Part shown: piece by piece, positions 15,992 to 24,946 of the stretch
How the letters are laid out: each line of letters begins with the position of its first letter
Numbering within the stretch: the first letter of the stretch is position 1
NCBI GenBank assembly: GCA_022786995.1
Contig: JALFUW010000025.1
Location: 1 to 64,000, forward strand
DNA: 64,000 nucleotides
From: Clostridiales bacterium
GTDB taxonomy: Bacteria; Bacillota; Clostridia; Oscillospirales; Oscillospiraceae
Reading direction: 5' to 3'
Made by a program: the position numbers and the translations under genes
Notes under the pieces: generated by a model
The model's database searches: none
The model's input: the letters and a program-made list of their open reading frames with translations, nothing else
What the model was told of the DNA's origin: nothing

Positions 15992-16819
15992 ATGATTTGT
16001 GCATGGAAGCAGCTGCTGAGTGTATTGCCGCCGGACATCGGGCAGCAGGTGGACAGTGCCGGAAAAGAGACAATGCAGGAGCTTCGGCTGCGGCTGAATG
16101 CCCCGCCGGAAATGGTCTGCGGCACCGGGAGTGTCTGGCTGAAAGGAACGGCAAAAAAAGAAGACCTGAACTATATTGTCAATTCTGCCAGCCGTTATTC
16201 TCCGTGGTGCGCAAGCACCATGGCCCTCGGCTACATCACAGCGCCCGGAGGTCACAGAATCGGTATCTGCGGCGACGCGGTGCTCCATGCTGACGCACCC
16301 GGCAGCTTTCAGAGCATCACATCCCTGTGTATCCGTGTGGCTCGGGACTATCCGGGAGCTGCAGACAAAATCAAGGACATCTGGAAGTCCATCCTGATCA
16401 TCGGCGCCCCCGGCTGGGGGAAGACCACATTGCTTCGGGATCTGACAAGAAGAATTGCGAATGAGAGAGTTGTCTGCGTCGTGGACGAGCGTGAAGAACT
16501 TTTCCCGGAGGGCATCCAGCGAGGGAAACGGATGGATGTTCTGCACGGATTCCCGAAACCCCGTGGAATGAATATGATGCTTCGGACAATGGGGCCGGAT
16601 TATATCGCTGTGGACGAAATCACCGCGGAGCAGGACTGCGCCGGACTGATTCAGGCTGCGAACTGCGGTGTCCGCCTGATTGCCACGGCCCACGGTTCCG
16701 GCTTGCAGGATCTGCGGCAAAGGCCGCTGTACCAGCCACTTCTTGACAGAAAAATCTTCCAGACAATCGTACTTCTCAATAAGGACAAGTCCTACAGCGT
16801 AGAAAGGGTGGTATCATGA
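15992..16819 (+). CDS. spoIIIAA: Stage III sporulation protein AA (ATPase)
   Basis: 275-residue secretion-type ATPase of the SpoIIIA-SpoIIQ channel, acting on the mother-cell side of the engulfed forespore. Walker A is GAPGWGKTTLLRD (about residues 139-151), Walker B-like strand VVCVVDEREELFPEG. ATG 15992 is chosen because AGGAG (15979-15983) is 8 bases upstream; two in-frame ATGs at 15974 and 15986 are poorly spaced. First of eight overlapping spoIIIA genes, expressed in Bacillus from a sigma-E promoter. Confidence 0.96.
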   Translation: MICAWKQLLSVLPPDIGQQVDSAGKETMQELRLRLNAPPEMVCGTGSVWLKGTAKKEDLNYIVNSASRYSPWCASTMALGYITAPGGHRIGICGDAVLHADAPGSFQSITSLCIRVARDYPGAADKIKDIWKSILIIGAPGWGKTTLLRDLTRRIANERVVCVVDEREELFPEGIQRGKRMDVLHGFPKPRGMNMMLRTMGPDYIAVDEITAEQDCAGLIQAANCGVRLIATAHGSGLQDLRQRPLYQPLLDRKIFQTIVLLNKDKSYSVERVVS

Positions 16820-17328
16820 ACGCCAAGTGGATTGGGGCGATATTTGTACTGGTCAGCTGCGGCGGATTCGGTTTCAGCATCGCCCGCGGCTATCGTCAGC
16901 GGGAACGTCTTCTGCATCAACTGCTGAACGTTCTGGAAACGATGGCATCGGAGCTGGAGTACCGTCTCACGCCGCTGCCTGAGCTTTCCCGGAAGGCGGC
17001 AAGGGATACCTGCGGTGTATTGCGGGATGTATTCGCGAACCTCGCCAGAGAGCTGGACTGGCAGTCTGAGCCGGACGCGGGAAGTTGTATGCGTGCCGCT
17101 ATGGATAAATGTCATGATCTTCCGGCCTGCCTGCGCCGCCCCCTTCGTCTGCTGGGCCAGACGCTGGGCCGCTTTGATCTTCCGGGACAGCTGAAGGGAA
17201 TCAAAGCCGTTCAGGAATCCTGCCGCCGGGAGCTTGCCCGTCTGGAGCGGAACCGGGATGCCCGGCTGCGGAGCTACCAGACACTGGGACTGTGCGCCGG
17301 GGCGGCACTGGTGATTCTGCTTGTATAA
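16816..17328 (+). CDS. spoIIIAB: Stage III sporulation protein AB
   Basis: 170 residues with a membrane span at each end (KWIGAIFVLVSCGGFGFSIA near the start, LGLCAGAALVILLV at the C-terminus) and a helical type-II-secretion-F-like central part with the typical LETMASELEYRLTPLPELSR. Start ATGA overlaps the spoIIIAA stop. Confidence 0.95.
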   Translation: MNAKWIGAIFVLVSCGGFGFSIARGYRQRERLLHQLLNVLETMASELEYRLTPLPELSRKAARDTCGVLRDVFANLARELDWQSEPDAGSCMRAAMDKCHDLPACLRRPLRLLGQTLGRFDLPGQLKGIKAVQESCRRELARLERNRDARLRSYQTLGLCAGAALVILLV

Positions 17329-17329
17329 C

Positions 17330-17524
17330 ATGGACATCGACCTGATATTCAAAATCGCCGCGGTAGGAATCATTGTTTCCATTCTGAACCAGGTGCTTTC
17401 CCGGTCTGGACGGGAAGAGCAGGCCACAATGACCAGCCTTGCGGGTCTTGTGGTCGTACTGATGATTCTTGCCCAGAAAATTGCCGAACTGTTTGAACTG
17501 GTGAAGAATCTCTTTGAATTCTGA
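17330..17524 (+). CDS. spoIIIAC: Stage III sporulation protein AC
   Basis: 64-residue membrane protein with two spans (IFKIAAVGIIVSILNQVL and MTSLAGLVVVLMILAQKIA), the length and layout of the family (68 in Bacillus). ATG 17330 is one base after the spoIIIAB stop; a TTG at 17321 inside spoIIIAB is an alternative start. Confidence 0.94.
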   Translation: MDIDLIFKIAAVGIIVSILNQVLSRSGREEQATMTSLAGLVVVLMILAQKIAELFELVKNLFEF

Positions 17525-17919
17525 TGAGCGAGTTTTTGAAAATTGTGTCCCTTGTTCTGCTGACGGTTGTACTTGGCCTGTCAGTCGGAAAAACGGAGAA
17601 GGATATTTCTGCCGTTCTGGGGATGGTTTCTCTTTGTATTGCGGCTTGCGCGGCTGTTACGGTTCTGGAACCAGTGCTGGATTACCTGGTGGAGCTGCGG
17701 CGGGTCTTCAATCTGCCGGATGAACTGGTCAGCACGCTGCTGAAAGCGGTCGGAATCGCATTGACGGCAGAGCTTTCCGCAGCAGTCTGTACGGATGCCG
17801 GCAGTGCTTCGCTGGGAAAGATTCTGCAAATTCTGGGCGGAGCAGTGGTGCTGTCCCTGTCCATACCCATGTTCCGTACACTAATGACAATCATCAAGGA
17901 GATGACCGGTGGAATATGA
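17524..17919 (+). CDS. spoIIIAD: Stage III sporulation protein AD
   Basis: 131-residue membrane protein with four hydrophobic segments, part of the SpoIIIA channel. The ATG shares one base with the spoIIIAC stop (TGATG). Conserved middle: LVSTLLKAVGIALTAELSAAV. Confidence 0.95.
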   Translation: MSEFLKIVSLVLLTVVLGLSVGKTEKDISAVLGMVSLCIAACAAVTVLEPVLDYLVELRRVFNLPDELVSTLLKAVGIALTAELSAAVCTDAGSASLGKILQILGGAVVLSLSIPMFRTLMTIIKEMTGGI

Positions 17920-18956
17920 TCCGTTTGATCGCTTCCGTTTTTCTTGTTTTCTGCCTGTGCCTGCCTGCCTCAGCGGTGGAATATACCGCGCCTGAGGTGC
18001 CGGATTCCGGCCGCGATCTGATGCCCGCCGAAACCGGCAGCTTTGGCAAGGGACTGGCGGAGCTGCTCAAGAAAGCCTGCCTGCAGATTCGCCCGGATCT
18101 GAATGAGGCTGTCAGGCTTGGCGCAGGCATCATTGCTTCTTCGCTGCTGGTCAGCATTCTGCGTACCTTTTCCGGCTTTTCCAAAGATGCTGTGAACCTG
18201 TCTGGTGTTGTAATTGTTTCCCTGCAGCTGCTGTCTTCCGCAAACGCCATGATCCGCCTCGGATGCGATACCATCCAGGAGCTGAGCAATTACGGAAAAC
18301 TCCTGCTGCCGGTTATGGCGGCGGCGCTTGCGGCAGAGGGAGGGGTTACCTCCGCTGCCGCGCTGTATGTCGGTACGACTGTATTTGACACACTGCTGGG
18401 CAGTTTGATCGCCGGAATCTTTACGCCGATGGTCTTCATTCTCCTGACGGTTGGCATTGCCGGGTGTGCGCTCGGGGATGAAACGCTGAAAAAGATACAG
18501 GATATGGGTAAGAGCGTCCTGACATGGAGCCTGAAAACCATTTTGATTGTGTACATGGCATATATGGGGATTACGGGTGTTGTCAGCGGAACAACAGATG
18601 CCGTGGCACTGAAAGCCGCCAAGCTGACAATTTCCACCGTCGTCCCCGTGGTCGGAGGAATTCTGTCTGATGCCTCAGAAGCGGTTCTGGTCAGTGTGGG
18701 TGCCATGAAAAACGCGGCGGGTATCTACGGCATTCTCGCGGCGGCGGCAGTTTTTCTGGAACCCTTTCTGAAAATCAGCGCCCACTATCTGGTTCTGAAA
18801 GGGACAGGTGCTGTCTGCGGGATTCTCGACCCCAAAGGCACAGGAGGACTTCTGGAGGTTTTTTCAGCCGCGATGGGTCTGATCCTTGCTATGACAGGGG
18901 TATGCTGCCTGCTGCTTCTGATCAGTACCGTCTGCTTTTTGCGGGGTGTGAGCTGA
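17916..18956 (+). CDS. spoIIIAE: Stage III sporulation protein AE
   Basis: 346-residue polytopic membrane protein of the SpoIIIA channel, with a probable cleaved or anchored N-terminal segment (LIASVFLVFCLCLPASAVEY) and about seven further spans. It is somewhat shorter than Bacillus SpoIIIAE (399), mainly at the N-terminus. ATGA overlap with spoIIIAD. Confidence 0.94.
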   Translation: MIRLIASVFLVFCLCLPASAVEYTAPEVPDSGRDLMPAETGSFGKGLAELLKKACLQIRPDLNEAVRLGAGIIASSLLVSILRTFSGFSKDAVNLSGVVIVSLQLLSSANAMIRLGCDTIQELSNYGKLLLPVMAAALAAEGGVTSAAALYVGTTVFDTLLGSLIAGIFTPMVFILLTVGIAGCALGDETLKKIQDMGKSVLTWSLKTILIVYMAYMGITGVVSGTTDAVALKAAKLTISTVVPVVGGILSDASEAVLVSVGAMKNAAGIYGILAAAAVFLEPFLKISAHYLVLKGTGAVCGILDPKGTGGLLEVFSAAMGLILAMTGVCCLLLLISTVCFLRGVS

Positions 18957-19426
18957 TGGCGTGGCTGCGGGAGTATCTGGTCAGCGTTGTGTCGGCCTCT
19001 ATGCTCAGCGGAATTCTGATTCGTTTGACCCGCAACAGCGCCAGCGGGGAAATTGTCAGAATGCTGTGCGGAATCCTAATCACAATCGTACTGATCCAGC
19101 CGATTACTGGGAAAAAGGCGCTTTTGTGGGAGTCCGCACTGCCGGAATTCAGTGCGCAGGCCGAGGATGTCATTGCGGAAGGAACTGCCGCCGCGGACAA
19201 TATGAGAAAGGAATTCATAAAGCAGCGGGTGCAGACATATATCTTAAGCAGAGCCGGGGCTATGGACGCGGATATCCAGGCAAGCGTTACGCTGGGGGAA
19301 AACTTCGTCCCGTGCCACGTTCGTATCACCGGCAGAATATCACCAATAAACAGGAGTAAACTGACACAGATCATTGCTTCAGAATTGGGGATACCAAGGG
19401 AGCAGCAGGAATGGATTGGACAGTGA
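18956..19426 (+). CDS. spoIIIAF: Stage III sporulation protein AF
   Basis: 156 residues, two N-terminal spans (SVVSASMLSGILIRLT and MLCGILITIVLIQPITG) followed by a soluble ring-building-motif-like domain facing the intermembrane space. ATG 18956 shares one base with the spoIIIAE stop; the frame is open further upstream only inside spoIIIAE. Confidence 0.93.
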   Translation: MAWLREYLVSVVSASMLSGILIRLTRNSASGEIVRMLCGILITIVLIQPITGKKALLWESALPEFSAQAEDVIAEGTAAADNMRKEFIKQRVQTYILSRAGAMDADIQASVTLGENFVPCHVRITGRISPINRSKLTQIIASELGIPREQQEWIGQ

Positions 19427-19905
19427 ATAGAAACGCGGTTCTGGACTATCTTAAAAAATATAAATTCGTGATTCTTATTTTGCTGGCGGGAATTGTACTA
19501 CTGATGCTGCCGGGCGAGGAGGAAAAGAAGGAGGCGCCTGCCCTGGTCAGCCAGGAAATCACCCTTCAGGAGTCTCTGGAGAGCATACTGGGGGAGATTT
19601 CCGGCGCGGGTGAGGTATCCGTGCTGCTGACCCAGTCTGCGGGAGAAGAAACCATCTATCAAACCGACGAAAACACGTCTGTACAGGAAAACGGAAACAG
19701 CAGTCATAACCAGACAGTGCTGGTTTCCGGCTCAGGCAGAGAGGAAACCGGCCTCGTCAGAAAAGTGAAAGCACCAACCTATTTTGGGGCAGTTGTCGTA
19801 TGCCAGGGGGCGGACAACGCTTCTGTTCGTCTGGCAGTTGTGGAGGCGGTGAGAAGTGCCACCGGGCTTTCTACCGACCGAATCAGTGTTTTGAAAATGA
19901 AATGA
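19411..19905 (+). CDS. spoIIIAG: Stage III sporulation protein AG
   Basis: 164 residues. One membrane span (KYKFVILILLAGIVLLMLPG) then the ring-forming domain that in Bacillus makes the large SpoIIIAG ring between the two membranes; LSTDRISVLKMK ends it. It overlaps spoIIIAF by 16 bases. Confidence 0.94.
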   Translation: MDWTVNRNAVLDYLKKYKFVILILLAGIVLLMLPGEEEKKEAPALVSQEITLQESLESILGEISGAGEVSVLLTQSAGEETIYQTDENTSVQENGNSSHNQTVLVSGSGREETGLVRKVKAPTYFGAVVVCQGADNASVRLAVVEAVRSATGLSTDRISVLKMK

Positions 19906-19920
19906 ATGGAGGCATTTTTT

Positions 19921-20484
19921 ATGAAAGTGTGGAAGAAGAATCTGGTTGCTGCCGCAATTCTGGTGACCGTTTGCGCCGGGATTTATGTCAACTGGCTGTA
20001 TACAGAAGACAAAACAGCCGCCAGTCTGGAGGATTCACTGGACACGCAGAAGGTCATGAACGAGGATACTCTGGTACTTAGCGGAGATATGGAGGCCATC
20101 GCCGCAGGCGAGGACGTGACTTCGACAGCCACGGACTATTTCGCCGCTGTGCGTCTGTCCCGGCAACAGGCCAGAGACAATGCGGTAAACCTGCTTCAGG
20201 AAGCCATGGCGTACAGCGGAAGTGAAAGCTCCAAGGATGTGGAATCGGCCATGGAACTGGAGGATATTGTGCAGACGGCGCTGAGCGAAGCGCAGATTGA
20301 AAGCCTGATCATTGCCAAGGGCTACGCCGACTGCGTCGCTTATATGTCAGGTGAGGGAATCTCGGTGGCTGTTTCTTCCCCGGAAGGCGGTCTGCAGCAA
20401 GCGGACGTGGCGGTAATCGCCGATATCGTGATGACCCAGTCCGATTATTCTCTGGACGATATCCGAGTGGTAGAAGTTCAGTGA
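19921..20484 (+). CDS. spoIIIAH: Stage III sporulation protein AH
   Basis: 187 residues, one membrane span (LVAAAILVTVCAGIYVNWLY) then an acidic region and the YscJ/FliF-like domain that binds forespore SpoIIQ (IAKGYADCVAYMSGEGISVA). ATG 19921 is chosen because GGAGG (19908-19912) is 8 bases upstream; the in-frame ATG at 19906 overlaps that site. Last gene of the operon, followed by a terminator. Confidence 0.95.
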   Translation: MKVWKKNLVAAAILVTVCAGIYVNWLYTEDKTAASLEDSLDTQKVMNEDTLVLSGDMEAIAAGEDVTSTATDYFAAVRLSRQQARDNAVNLLQEAMAYSGSESSKDVESAMELEDIVQTALSEAQIESLIIAKGYADCVAYMSGEGISVAVSSPEGGLQQADVAVIADIVMTQSDYSLDDIRVVEVQ

Positions 20485-20492
20485 AACAAAAC

Positions 20493-20525
20493 AGTCCCGC
20501 AGACGCTTGAGACGTCTGCGGGACT
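20493..20525. terminator. Bidirectional terminator, spoIIIA operon / glycosyltransferase
   Basis: AGTCCCGCAGACG (20493-20505) pairs with CGTCTGCGGGACT (20513-20525) over 13 bp. On the minus strand TGTTTTGTTT follows, and on the plus strand TTATTTTT follows after five bases, so it can stop both converging transcripts. Confidence 0.88.
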
Positions 20526-20529
20526 TGCG

Positions 20530-21468
20530 TTATTTTTGGGGATAATCCAGCACTTCCTTGGCAATATAAATTGGACGCTCCTTGCTCTGCTCAAAGATTC
20601 TGCCAACATACTCGCCAATGATTCCGATGCAGAACAGCTGAACACTGCTAAATAGAAGGATCAGGACGATAATTGTCGCATAGCCCGGGACGGCGATACC
20701 CCATACAAGCTTTTCAATGATGACCCAGATCAGGTAAAGAATCGCGACGATGCCGGAAACGCTGCCCAAAACGGTTGCCAGCCGGAGCGGGGCGGTGGAA
20801 AACCCGATGATTCCCTCAATTGCGTACTCCACCAGCTTCCAGAAGCTCCATTTTGTTGTTCCCGATGCACGCTCACAGGCGGTGTAGGGGATAAATTTGG
20901 TTTCATATCCCACCCAGGCAAACAGGCCTTTCGAAAACCGATGATACTCCGCAAGCTCCAGCAGGCTGTCCCGGACGCTTCGGCGGAAGGTGCGAAAATC
21001 GCTGGCATCCGGCTGAAGAGATACGCGCGAAAGCTTGTTGATCAGGGTATAGAAGCTCTTTTTGAAGAAGGAGAGCACCTTACCTTCGCCGCGTCGGTCC
21101 TGATAGGCCGCCACCACATCCACATTCTGGTCTTCATCCAGAATCCGAACCATATCCCGAACAATCTCAGGCCTTTGCTGCAAATCCGCGTCAATCAGAG
21201 CAATGTATTCGCCCCGGGCGTGCTCCAGACCTGCGTAAAGGCCGGCTTCTTTACCAAAATTACGGGAAAAGGAGATTACCTGAACCGGGCATTTCTGAGC
21301 GGCATGGATTTTCCTCAGGTTATGGAGCGTAGCGTCCCGGCTGCCGTCGTTGACAAATACGATCTCATAGTCGTAATCGCAGCCATCGAAAGCCGAGATA
21401 ACGGCATTCTGAAAAGCAGCTACGTTTTCCGCTTCGTTGTAGCAGGGAACTACCAGTGATAATTTCAT
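20530..21468 (-). CDS. Family 2 glycosyltransferase with two C-terminal membrane spans (GtrB/YkcC type)
   Basis: 312 residues. The GT-A domain begins KLSLVVPCYNEAENV, has VFVNDGSRD and LIDADLQQRPE (DxD site), and RASGTTKWSFWKL; two spans follow (about 232-252 and 263-285). Such enzymes transfer glucose or a similar sugar to undecaprenyl phosphate for later transfer outside the cell. ATG 21468 is favoured over the in-frame GTG 21477; neither has a strong ribosome site. Single-gene transcript with its own promoter at 21502-21530. Confidence 0.9.
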   Translation of the reverse strand: MKLSLVVPCYNEAENVAAFQNAVISAFDGCDYDYEIVFVNDGSRDATLHNLRKIHAAQKCPVQVISFSRNFGKEAGLYAGLEHARGEYIALIDADLQQRPEIVRDMVRILDEDQNVDVVAAYQDRRGEGKVLSFFKKSFYTLINKLSRVSLQPDASDFRTFRRSVRDSLLELAEYHRFSKGLFAWVGYETKFIPYTACERASGTTKWSFWKLVEYAIEGIIGFSTAPLRLATVLGSVSGIVAILYLIWVIIEKLVWGIAVPGYATIIVLILLFSSVQLFCIGIIGEYVGRIFEQSKERPIYIAKEVLDYPQK

Positions 21469-21501
21469 TATGATCACTCACAATACAATAGGAATACCAA
21501 G

Positions 21502-21530
21502 ATTATATTGTTTGGAGCTGCAAACGTCAA
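21502..21530 (-). promoter_or_regulatory. Promoter of the glycosyltransferase gene
   Basis: Minus-strand TTGACG (21525-21530), 17-base spacer, TATAAT (21502-21507), about 34 bases before the start codon. Confidence 0.75.
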
Positions 21531-21570
21531 GCAGAAAGATTTCATTTGCAAAAGAATGTACGGAAACCTG

Positions 21571-21599
21571 TTGACAAGCTGCGAAAAATATGCTAACTT
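21571..21599 (+). promoter_or_regulatory. valS promoter
   Basis: TTGACA (21571-21576), 17-base spacer, TAACTT (21594-21599); transcription would begin near 21606, at the start of the T-box leader. Confidence 0.65.
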
Positions 21600-21605
21600 A
21601 AGCGA

Positions 21606-21830
21606 GAAATGTGTAGATGGGGAGGTTCCGCTTCCTGCGCCGAAAAGAGAGTACCCGGCTGGTGTGAGGGTATGCGGTGAAAAGCGGATGGTCGCCCCGG
21701 AGCGGACTCTCTGAATGTAGTAGGGGAGTACGGGCCTGCCCGTTACAGCGGATTGAGTGCCCGAAAGGGAATTCAGGTGGTACCGCGGAAAAATTTCGCC
21801 CTGAGTCAGCGATGACTCGGGGCGTTTCTT
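21606..21830 (+). promoter_or_regulatory. T-box leader (tRNA-Val sensing) of valS
   Basis: The conserved T-box sequence AGGTGGTACCGCGG lies at 21775-21788, preceded by AGAGAG and GGTGTGAGGG stem-I landmarks (around 21648-21670) and ACGGG/CCCGTTA. The specifier is read as GTA (valine) at 21717-21719 in the context TGAAT-GTA-GTAGG. The terminator pairs 21797-21808 with 21813-21824 through a GCGA loop, followed by TTTCTT. Uncharged tRNA-Val would stabilise the antiterminator and turn valS on. The T-box itself is certain; the codon is by analogy with other leaders. Confidence 0.93.
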
Positions 21831-21851
21831 ATTTGCAAAGGAGCGAAAAAA

Positions 21852-24497
21852 ATGGCAAGAGAATTACCGAAGATCTACGAGCCTCAGCAGGTCGAGTCCC
21901 GGATCTACCAGATGTGGCAGGACGGCGGCTTCTTCCATGCGCAGAAGGATGAAAGCAAGAAGCCTTTCACCATCGTAATGCCCCCACCAAACGTTACCGG
22001 CCAGCTGCACATGGGCCACGCCATGGACGCGACATTGCAGGATACCCTGATCCGCTTCAAGCGGATGCAGGGCTATAATGCCCTGTGGGTTCCCGGTGTT
22101 GACCATGCCGGTATCGCCACCCAGATCAAGGTAGAGGAGGAGCTGCGCAAGGAAGGCCTGACCCGCTACGACCTGGGCCGTGAAAAGTTCCTGGAGCGTG
22201 TCTGGGACTGGAAGAATAAGTACGGCAATCGGATCGTGGAACAGCAGAAGAAGCTGGGCGCCTCCTGCGACTGGGACCGTGCCCGGTTCACCATGGATGA
22301 GGGCTGTTCCAAGGCTGTCCGGGAAGTGTTTGTTTCCCTGTATGAAAAGGGCCTGATCTACAAGGGTAGCAGGATCATCAACTGGTGCCCCCATTGCGTC
22401 ACCGCCCTGTCTGATGCCGAGGTGGAATATGTGGACAAGCCCGGCCACCTGTGGCATATCCGCTACCCACTGGCAGATGGCACCGGCGAAGTGATTGTGG
22501 CCACTACCCGTCCTGAGACCATGCTGGGCGACTCCGGCGTGTGCGTCAACCCCGATGATGCGCGCTACAAGGATATCGTCGGTAAGAAGGTCATCTTGCC
22601 CCTAGTGAATAAGGAAATACCCGTTGTTGCCGACGACTATGCCGAGATGGAATTCGGCACCGGCTGCGTCAAGATGACCCCTGCCCACGACCCCAACGAC
22701 TTTGAAGTCGGCCTGCGGCACAATTTGGAAGTTATCCGGGTTCTGGACGACAAGGGCGTTGTCAACGAGTTTGGCGGTAAGTATCAGGGCCTTGACCGTT
22801 ACGAAGCCCGCAAGCAGATCGTCGCGGATCTGGAAGCCGGTGGCTATCTGGTGAAGGTGGAGGACTACTCCCACAATGTGGGCACCTGCTACCGCTGCCA
22901 TCAGGATGTTGAGCCCATCATCTCCGCCCAGTGGTTTGTGAAGATGAAGCCCCTGGCAGAGGAAGCCATCCGGGTCGTGAAGGAAGGGGAGACGAAGTTT
23001 GTCCCTGATCGCTTCAGCAAGACCTATATGAACTGGATGGAAAATGTCCGTGACTGGTGCATTTCCCGTCAGCTGTGGTGGGGCCATCAGATCCCCGCCT
23101 GGACCTGCGCCGACTGCGGCCACATCACCGTGTCCCGGGAGGATGCCTGCAAGTGTGAAAAGTGCGGCAGCACCAACATCACCCGGGAGGAGGATGTGCT
23201 GGATACCTGGTTCTCCTCTGCCCTTTGGCCCTTCGAGACTCTGGGCTGGCCTGAAAAGACCGAGGATTATGACTACTTCTATCCCACGGACGTGCTGGTC
23301 ACCGGCTATGACATTATTTTCTTCTGGGTTGCCAGAATGATCTTCTCCGGCTGTGAGCACACCGGCAAGACCCCCTTCCACACGGTTCTGATTCACGGCC
23401 TTGTTCGGGACAATCTGGGCAGAAAAATGTCCAAGTCTCTTGGCAACGGCATCGATCCTCTGGAAATGATCGATAAGTACGGCTGTGATGCCCTGCGGAT
23501 GAACATGGTCACCAGCAATTCTCCCGGCAACGACATGCGTTTCTACACCGAGCGCTGCGAGGCCATGCGGAATTTCGCCAATAAACTGTGGAACGCTTCC
23601 CGCTATGTTTTGATGAATCTGGGTGAGGACGCTGTCAACGCACTGCCTGCGGCTGAAAAGCTGGAAATCTCCGACAAATGGGTGCTGTCCAAGCTGAACA
23701 CCCTGATTGCCGAAGTGACCGAGAATCTGGAAAAGTACGAACTGGGCGTGGCTGTACAGAAGGTGTACGATTTCATCTGGGATACCTACTGTGACTGGTA
23801 TATCGAGCTGACCAAGGCACGGCTGTATTCCGAGGATGCCGACCGAAAGCAGACCGCCTTGCAGGTGCTCGTCTACGTTCTGGATCAGGTGCTGCGGCTG
23901 CTGCATCCCTTCATGCCCTTTATCACCGAGGAAATCTGGCAGAGCCTGCCCCATGACGGCCCGGCTCTGATCGCTGCCCAGTGGCCTCAGTACCGGCAGG
24001 AGTTGGCCTTCAGCGCGGAAGAAAGCCACATGGAGTCCGTTATGGAAGCCATCCGTGCCATTCGTGCCCGCCGTACAGAAATGAACGTTCCTCCCAGCAA
24101 AAAGGCTGCCCTGTATATCCTGACCAGCAAGCCTCAGATCTACGCCGAGGGCGAGGGCTTCATCCAGAGACTGGCCTACGCGGATACCGTGACGCTGCTG
24201 AGCGCGGAGCCGGAGAATCTGGACGGCATGGTGACCATCACCACCGCGGATGCCAAGCTGTATATTCCCATGGGACAGCTGGTGGATGTGGCGAAGGAGC
24301 TGGAGCGCATCGCCAAGGAGCTGGCGGATGCCAGAAAGTTCCTTGCTTCTGTGGAGGGGAAACTCGCCAACGAGAAGTTTGTTTCCCGAGCCCCGGAGGC
24401 CGTTGTGGAAGCAGAACGCCAGAAGGCACAGAAGACCCGGGATCTGATCGCGCAGCTGGAGCAGAGCGAAGCTGCCATGCAGAAATTGTCCAATTAA
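21852..24497 (+). CDS. valS: Valyl-tRNA synthetase
   Basis: Class I synthetase charging tRNA-Val. 881 residues. HIGH motif PPPNVTGQLHMGHAMD (about 42-57), editing (CP1) domain with TTRPETMLGDSGVCVNP, KMSKS motif as RKMSKSLGNG (about 529-538), anticodon-binding domain and a C-terminal coiled-coil (VDVAKELERIAKELADARKF). Four cysteines in CADCGH and CEKCGS suggest a bound zinc. ATG 21852 follows AAAGGAG at 21837-21843. Expression is controlled by the T-box leader upstream. Confidence 0.98.
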   Translation: MARELPKIYEPQQVESRIYQMWQDGGFFHAQKDESKKPFTIVMPPPNVTGQLHMGHAMDATLQDTLIRFKRMQGYNALWVPGVDHAGIATQIKVEEELRKEGLTRYDLGREKFLERVWDWKNKYGNRIVEQQKKLGASCDWDRARFTMDEGCSKAVREVFVSLYEKGLIYKGSRIINWCPHCVTALSDAEVEYVDKPGHLWHIRYPLADGTGEVIVATTRPETMLGDSGVCVNPDDARYKDIVGKKVILPLVNKEIPVVADDYAEMEFGTGCVKMTPAHDPNDFEVGLRHNLEVIRVLDDKGVVNEFGGKYQGLDRYEARKQIVADLEAGGYLVKVEDYSHNVGTCYRCHQDVEPIISAQWFVKMKPLAEEAIRVVKEGETKFVPDRFSKTYMNWMENVRDWCISRQLWWGHQIPAWTCADCGHITVSREDACKCEKCGSTNITREEDVLDTWFSSALWPFETLGWPEKTEDYDYFYPTDVLVTGYDIIFFWVARMIFSGCEHTGKTPFHTVLIHGLVRDNLGRKMSKSLGNGIDPLEMIDKYGCDALRMNMVTSNSPGNDMRFYTERCEAMRNFANKLWNASRYVLMNLGEDAVNALPAAEKLEISDKWVLSKLNTLIAEVTENLEKYELGVAVQKVYDFIWDTYCDWYIELTKARLYSEDADRKQTALQVLVYVLDQVLRLLHPFMPFITEEIWQSLPHDGPALIAAQWPQYRQELAFSAEESHMESVMEAIRAIRARRTEMNVPPSKKAALYILTSKPQIYAEGEGFIQRLAYADTVTLLSAEPENLDGMVTITTADAKLYIPMGQLVDVAKELERIAKELADARKFLASVEGKLANEKFVSRAPEAVVEAERQKAQKTRDLIAQLEQSEAAMQKLSN

Positions 24498-24509
24498 CTT
24501 ATTTTTCAA

Positions 24510-24550
24510 GACAGAGCGCAAACCATTGGTCTGCGCTCTGTCTTTATTTT
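24510..24550 (+). terminator. valS terminator
   Basis: GACAGAGCGCA (24510-24520) and TGCGCTCTGTC (24532-24542), followed by TTTATTTT. Confidence 0.92.
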
Positions 24551-24553
24551 GAT

Positions 24554-24597
24554 AAAAACCCGTTTTCGACTGAAAAATCGGAAACGGGTTTTTATAC
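24554..24597. terminator. Second hairpin, AT-flanked, before spoIIA
   Basis: AAAAACCCGTTT (24554-24565) and AAACGGGTTTTT (24582-24593) form a perfect 12-bp stem with A-run and T-run, a symmetric terminator. Directly behind the valS terminator it insulates the spoIIA operon. The 31 bases left before the spoIIAA ATG hold the ribosome site AGGAGGAG; I could not recognise a sigma-H promoter. Confidence 0.75.
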
Positions 24598-24628
24598 TTA
24601 AGAAGACAAAGAACAAGGAGGAGATTAT

Positions 24629-24946
24629 ATGCACTTTACAAGCTTTTTGGAGGAAGGGCGACTGACGGTTGCTCTGACCGGGGAAATAGACCACCACTGT
24701 GCAAAAGCGTATATTCAGGCGATCGCGGCTAAAATTGAAGCGTATATGCCCGATGTCTGCGTGCTGGATTTTCGTGAGGTTTCGTTTGTGGATTCCTCTG
24801 GAATCGCTGTGGTTATCAACGCCCTGCGGAGTATGACACAGATCGAGGGACAGCTTCTGCTGACCGGTATCGCGCCCCAGCCTATGCGGGTATTCCGTGC
24901 ATCCGGGATTGATAAACTGGTTGAGATCAGGGAGGCAGTATCATGA
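24629..24946 (+). CDS. spoIIAA: Anti-sigma-F factor antagonist SpoIIAA
   Basis: 105-residue STAS-domain protein. When dephosphorylated it binds SpoIIAB and frees sigma-F in the forespore. The phosphorylated serine lies in SFVDSSGIAVV (residue 57 by counting). AGGAGGAG precedes ATG 24629. First gene of the classical spoIIAA-spoIIAB-sigF operon. Confidence 0.96.
   Translation: MHFTSFLEEGRLTVALTGEIDHHCAKAYIQAIAAKIEAYMPDVCVLDFREVSFVDSSGIAVVINALRSMTQIEGQLLLTGIAPQPMRVFRASGIDKLVEIREAVS

Noticed and set aside
22602-24521. Minus-strand open frame of 639 codons inside valS
   Set aside because: Antisense shadow created by the codon bias of valS; no ribosome site or known motif.
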